This document shows, in pieces, positions 5,270 to 6,466 of a DNA stretch of 6,466 nt. The translations under genes and the position numbers were made by a program. Every line of letters starts with the position of its first letter. Within the stretch, counting starts at the first letter, position 1. This stretch comes from Treponema sp. GTDB lineage: Bacteria; Spirochaetota; Spirochaetia; Treponematales; Treponemataceae. The notes under the pieces are model-generated. The model had not been told where the DNA came from. It saw only the letters and a list, made by a program, of their open reading frames with translations, and searched no databases. The stretch is taken from positions 1-6,466 of the forward strand of contig JAILQA010000359.1 in NCBI GenBank assembly GCA_024699205.1, in the 5' to 3' direction.

Positions 5270-6466
5270 ACCCGAAATTGCAGCACCCAGGGGAATATCG
5301 TTATCACAGGAAACAATTTTCCAGAAAATGCCCTTCTGATGGGTAAGAATTTCATCAAGATAAGCATTTACACGTTCTTTTATCATGTAAGTTTTATGGA
5401 AGGTTGTTCCGTCACACAAAATACAAACAGGTTTAGAAGCATTTTTTCCTTCATCAGTTTTAAGAGTACAGGCAACAAGGATTGCAGCAGCATAACGGGC
5501 AGAACGTTCTACAATTGCATCCAGAATCTGGAAAGTTCTGTCATAATCTTCTTCACTTGCAGTTTCTGCTGCAATTTTTCCAAGTGTAGAGGCTGCAGAG
5601 CGAGGATTGTGAAGGAAAGAATCTGTTTCAATCAGAGTAAGTGTTTCAAGAGCAGAGATTTTTTCGGCATAAGTGGCAGAGAAAAGTCCGTCTTTTGCAG
5701 CGGCTTTTAAGGCAATCGCAGATACTGGTCCAAGATATGCCCCAGAACAAAGCTTTTCCAAAAGGAAGGTTCCAGGTTTTACTGTAGTTTTATCAAATTC
5801 AATATCAAAATCAGAACGATTTACGCTTGTATATTTTCCGCTTTCACATACAATAATCTGCTTTTTAATTTTGCAGCATTCACAGTCAGGCTGAATATAA
5901 GCAGCGTTCATACCAGTTCCAAGAATATATCCAATATAGGAAGAATAATCTGTAATATTATCTGCACAGGCAGCACCAGCAAGCAGAGCGGCAACGGTAT
6001 CATTACAAAGAGTAATTCTATTGATTGTATTCCAGCCGTGAGCAGTAAGAGCTTTTTTTAATTCATCACCTATAAGACAGCCAACAACTTCTGGAGCTTT
6101 TACTTCTTTTGAAAAACCAAGGAGTTTTCCATCACCATTTTCCTGGATTTCCATTGGATAAGAAAAGCAGAAACCGATTCTATCAGATTTATTTTTAAGA
6201 TGTTCAAGATTTTTTGCAATCTGTTCAAAAAAATCCTTGCGGGAAAGCTCTTTTTCTACGCCAGGCATTTTTGTTTTTTCCATTTCAGAAATAAGAGGAC
6301 TTCCATTAGAATCAAAAGTTACAAGGCAGGAACGGAAGTTTGTACCACCTGCATCTATTACAATTACAGATTTGCCAGAAGCAGACTCTGACGGCGGATT
6401 ACAGAAGGTTCTAATCATATCCTGATCGGCCTTTTCTTTTCTAAGACCTTTTTTCATATCATCAAG
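5258..6466 (-). CDS. hxk: Hexokinase, eukaryote-type family (5' end beyond the window)
   Basis: Phosphorylates glucose or another hexose with ATP, the entry step of glycolysis, in the cytoplasm. Numbering from the in-frame ATG at 6457: phosphate-binding DAGGTNFR at 35-42; the small-domain sugar site IGFCFSYP at 94-101 (family form LGFTFSFP) followed by GFSKEV at 114-119 in place of WTKGF; catalytic Asp in CNDTVAALLAGA at 151-162 (D153); GYILGTGMNAAYI at 176-188; CESGKY at 204-209 in place of the usual NMEWG; LEKLCSGAYLG at 233-243; and ILCDGTTFHK near the C-terminus. The reading frame stays open through 6466. The sequence there (L-D-D-M-K-K-G-L, then DMIRTF) matches the family's EM-x-x-GL and M-x-PT-F region, which in full-length hexokinases is preceded by further residues. 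The ATG at 6457 has no visible Shine-Dalgarno, so the true start probably lies outside. A compact CECC (192-195) in the large domain is unusual. Confidence 0.93.
   Translation of the reverse strand, partial: LDDMKKGLRKEKADQDMIRTFCNPPSESASGKSVIVIDAGGTNFRSCLVTFDSNGSPLISEMEKTKMPGVEKELSRKDFFEQIAKNLEHLKNKSDRIGFCFSYPMEIQENGDGKLLGFSKEVKAPEVVGCLIGDELKKALTAHGWNTINRITLCNDTVAALLAGAACADNITDYSSYIGYILGTGMNAAYIQPDCECCKIKKQIIVCESGKYTSVNRSDFDIEFDKTTVKPGTFLLEKLCSGAYLGPVSAIALKAAAKDGLFSATYAEKISALETLTLIETDSFLHNPRSAASTLGKIAAETASEEDYDRTFQILDAIVERSARYAAAILVACTLKTDEGKNASKPVCILCDGTTFHKTYMIKERVNAYLDEILTHQKGIFWKIVSCDNDIPLGAAISGLID

Noticed and set aside
5339..6425. Several plus-strand open frames (62-123 codons) antisense to the hexokinase.
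   Set aside because: The opposite strand encodes an uninterrupted hexokinase with all key motifs; these frames are composition shadows.

Overview
The window reads as chromosomal DNA from a spirochaete, most likely a Treponema-like organism. Three things point there: the gene order flbB-fliK-flgD-flgE, a hook protein that carries the spirochaete lysinoalanine cross-link residues at the Treponema denticola positions (K165 and C178), and a eukaryote-type hexokinase. The DNA is AT-rich by eye. I cannot name the species from sequence alone.

Layout. Bases 1-144 are an AT-rich leader with an 8-bp dyad and a weak candidate promoter. Bases 145-1056 (+) encode a 303-residue ankyrin-repeat protein with an unassigned alpha/beta N-terminal domain. 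Bases 1057-1203 are a convergent intergenic gap containing a terminator hairpin that best serves the minus strand. Everything else is on the minus strand. Read 5' to 3' in transcription order it is: hexokinase (its 5' end runs off the right edge), a strong sigma70-like promoter overlapping the hexokinase 3' end, then flbB (motor collar protein), fliK/tap1 (hook length control), flgD (hook cap) and flgE (hook).

The four flagellar genes make one job-coherent unit: build the spirochaete collar, assemble the hook under the FlgD cap, and stop hook growth with FliK. In the Treponema and Borrelia flgB operons these genes are flanked by fliJ-type genes upstream and by flbD-motA-motB downstream. Here the block stands alone, with its own TTGATA-N17-TATAAT promoter (extended -10) and its own terminator, so it looks like a detached piece of the ancestral large operon.

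The most notable non-coding signal is a 13-bp stem (one mismatch) in the flbB-fliK gap. Its 3' arm contains the fliK Shine-Dalgarno sequence and its 5' arm contains the matching anti-Shine-Dalgarno, starting just downstream of the flbB stop codon. With the TTG start of fliK, this suggests that hook length control protein is made at a throttled rate coupled to flbB translation. I saw no tRNA, rRNA, insertion sequence, CRISPR array or defence locus.
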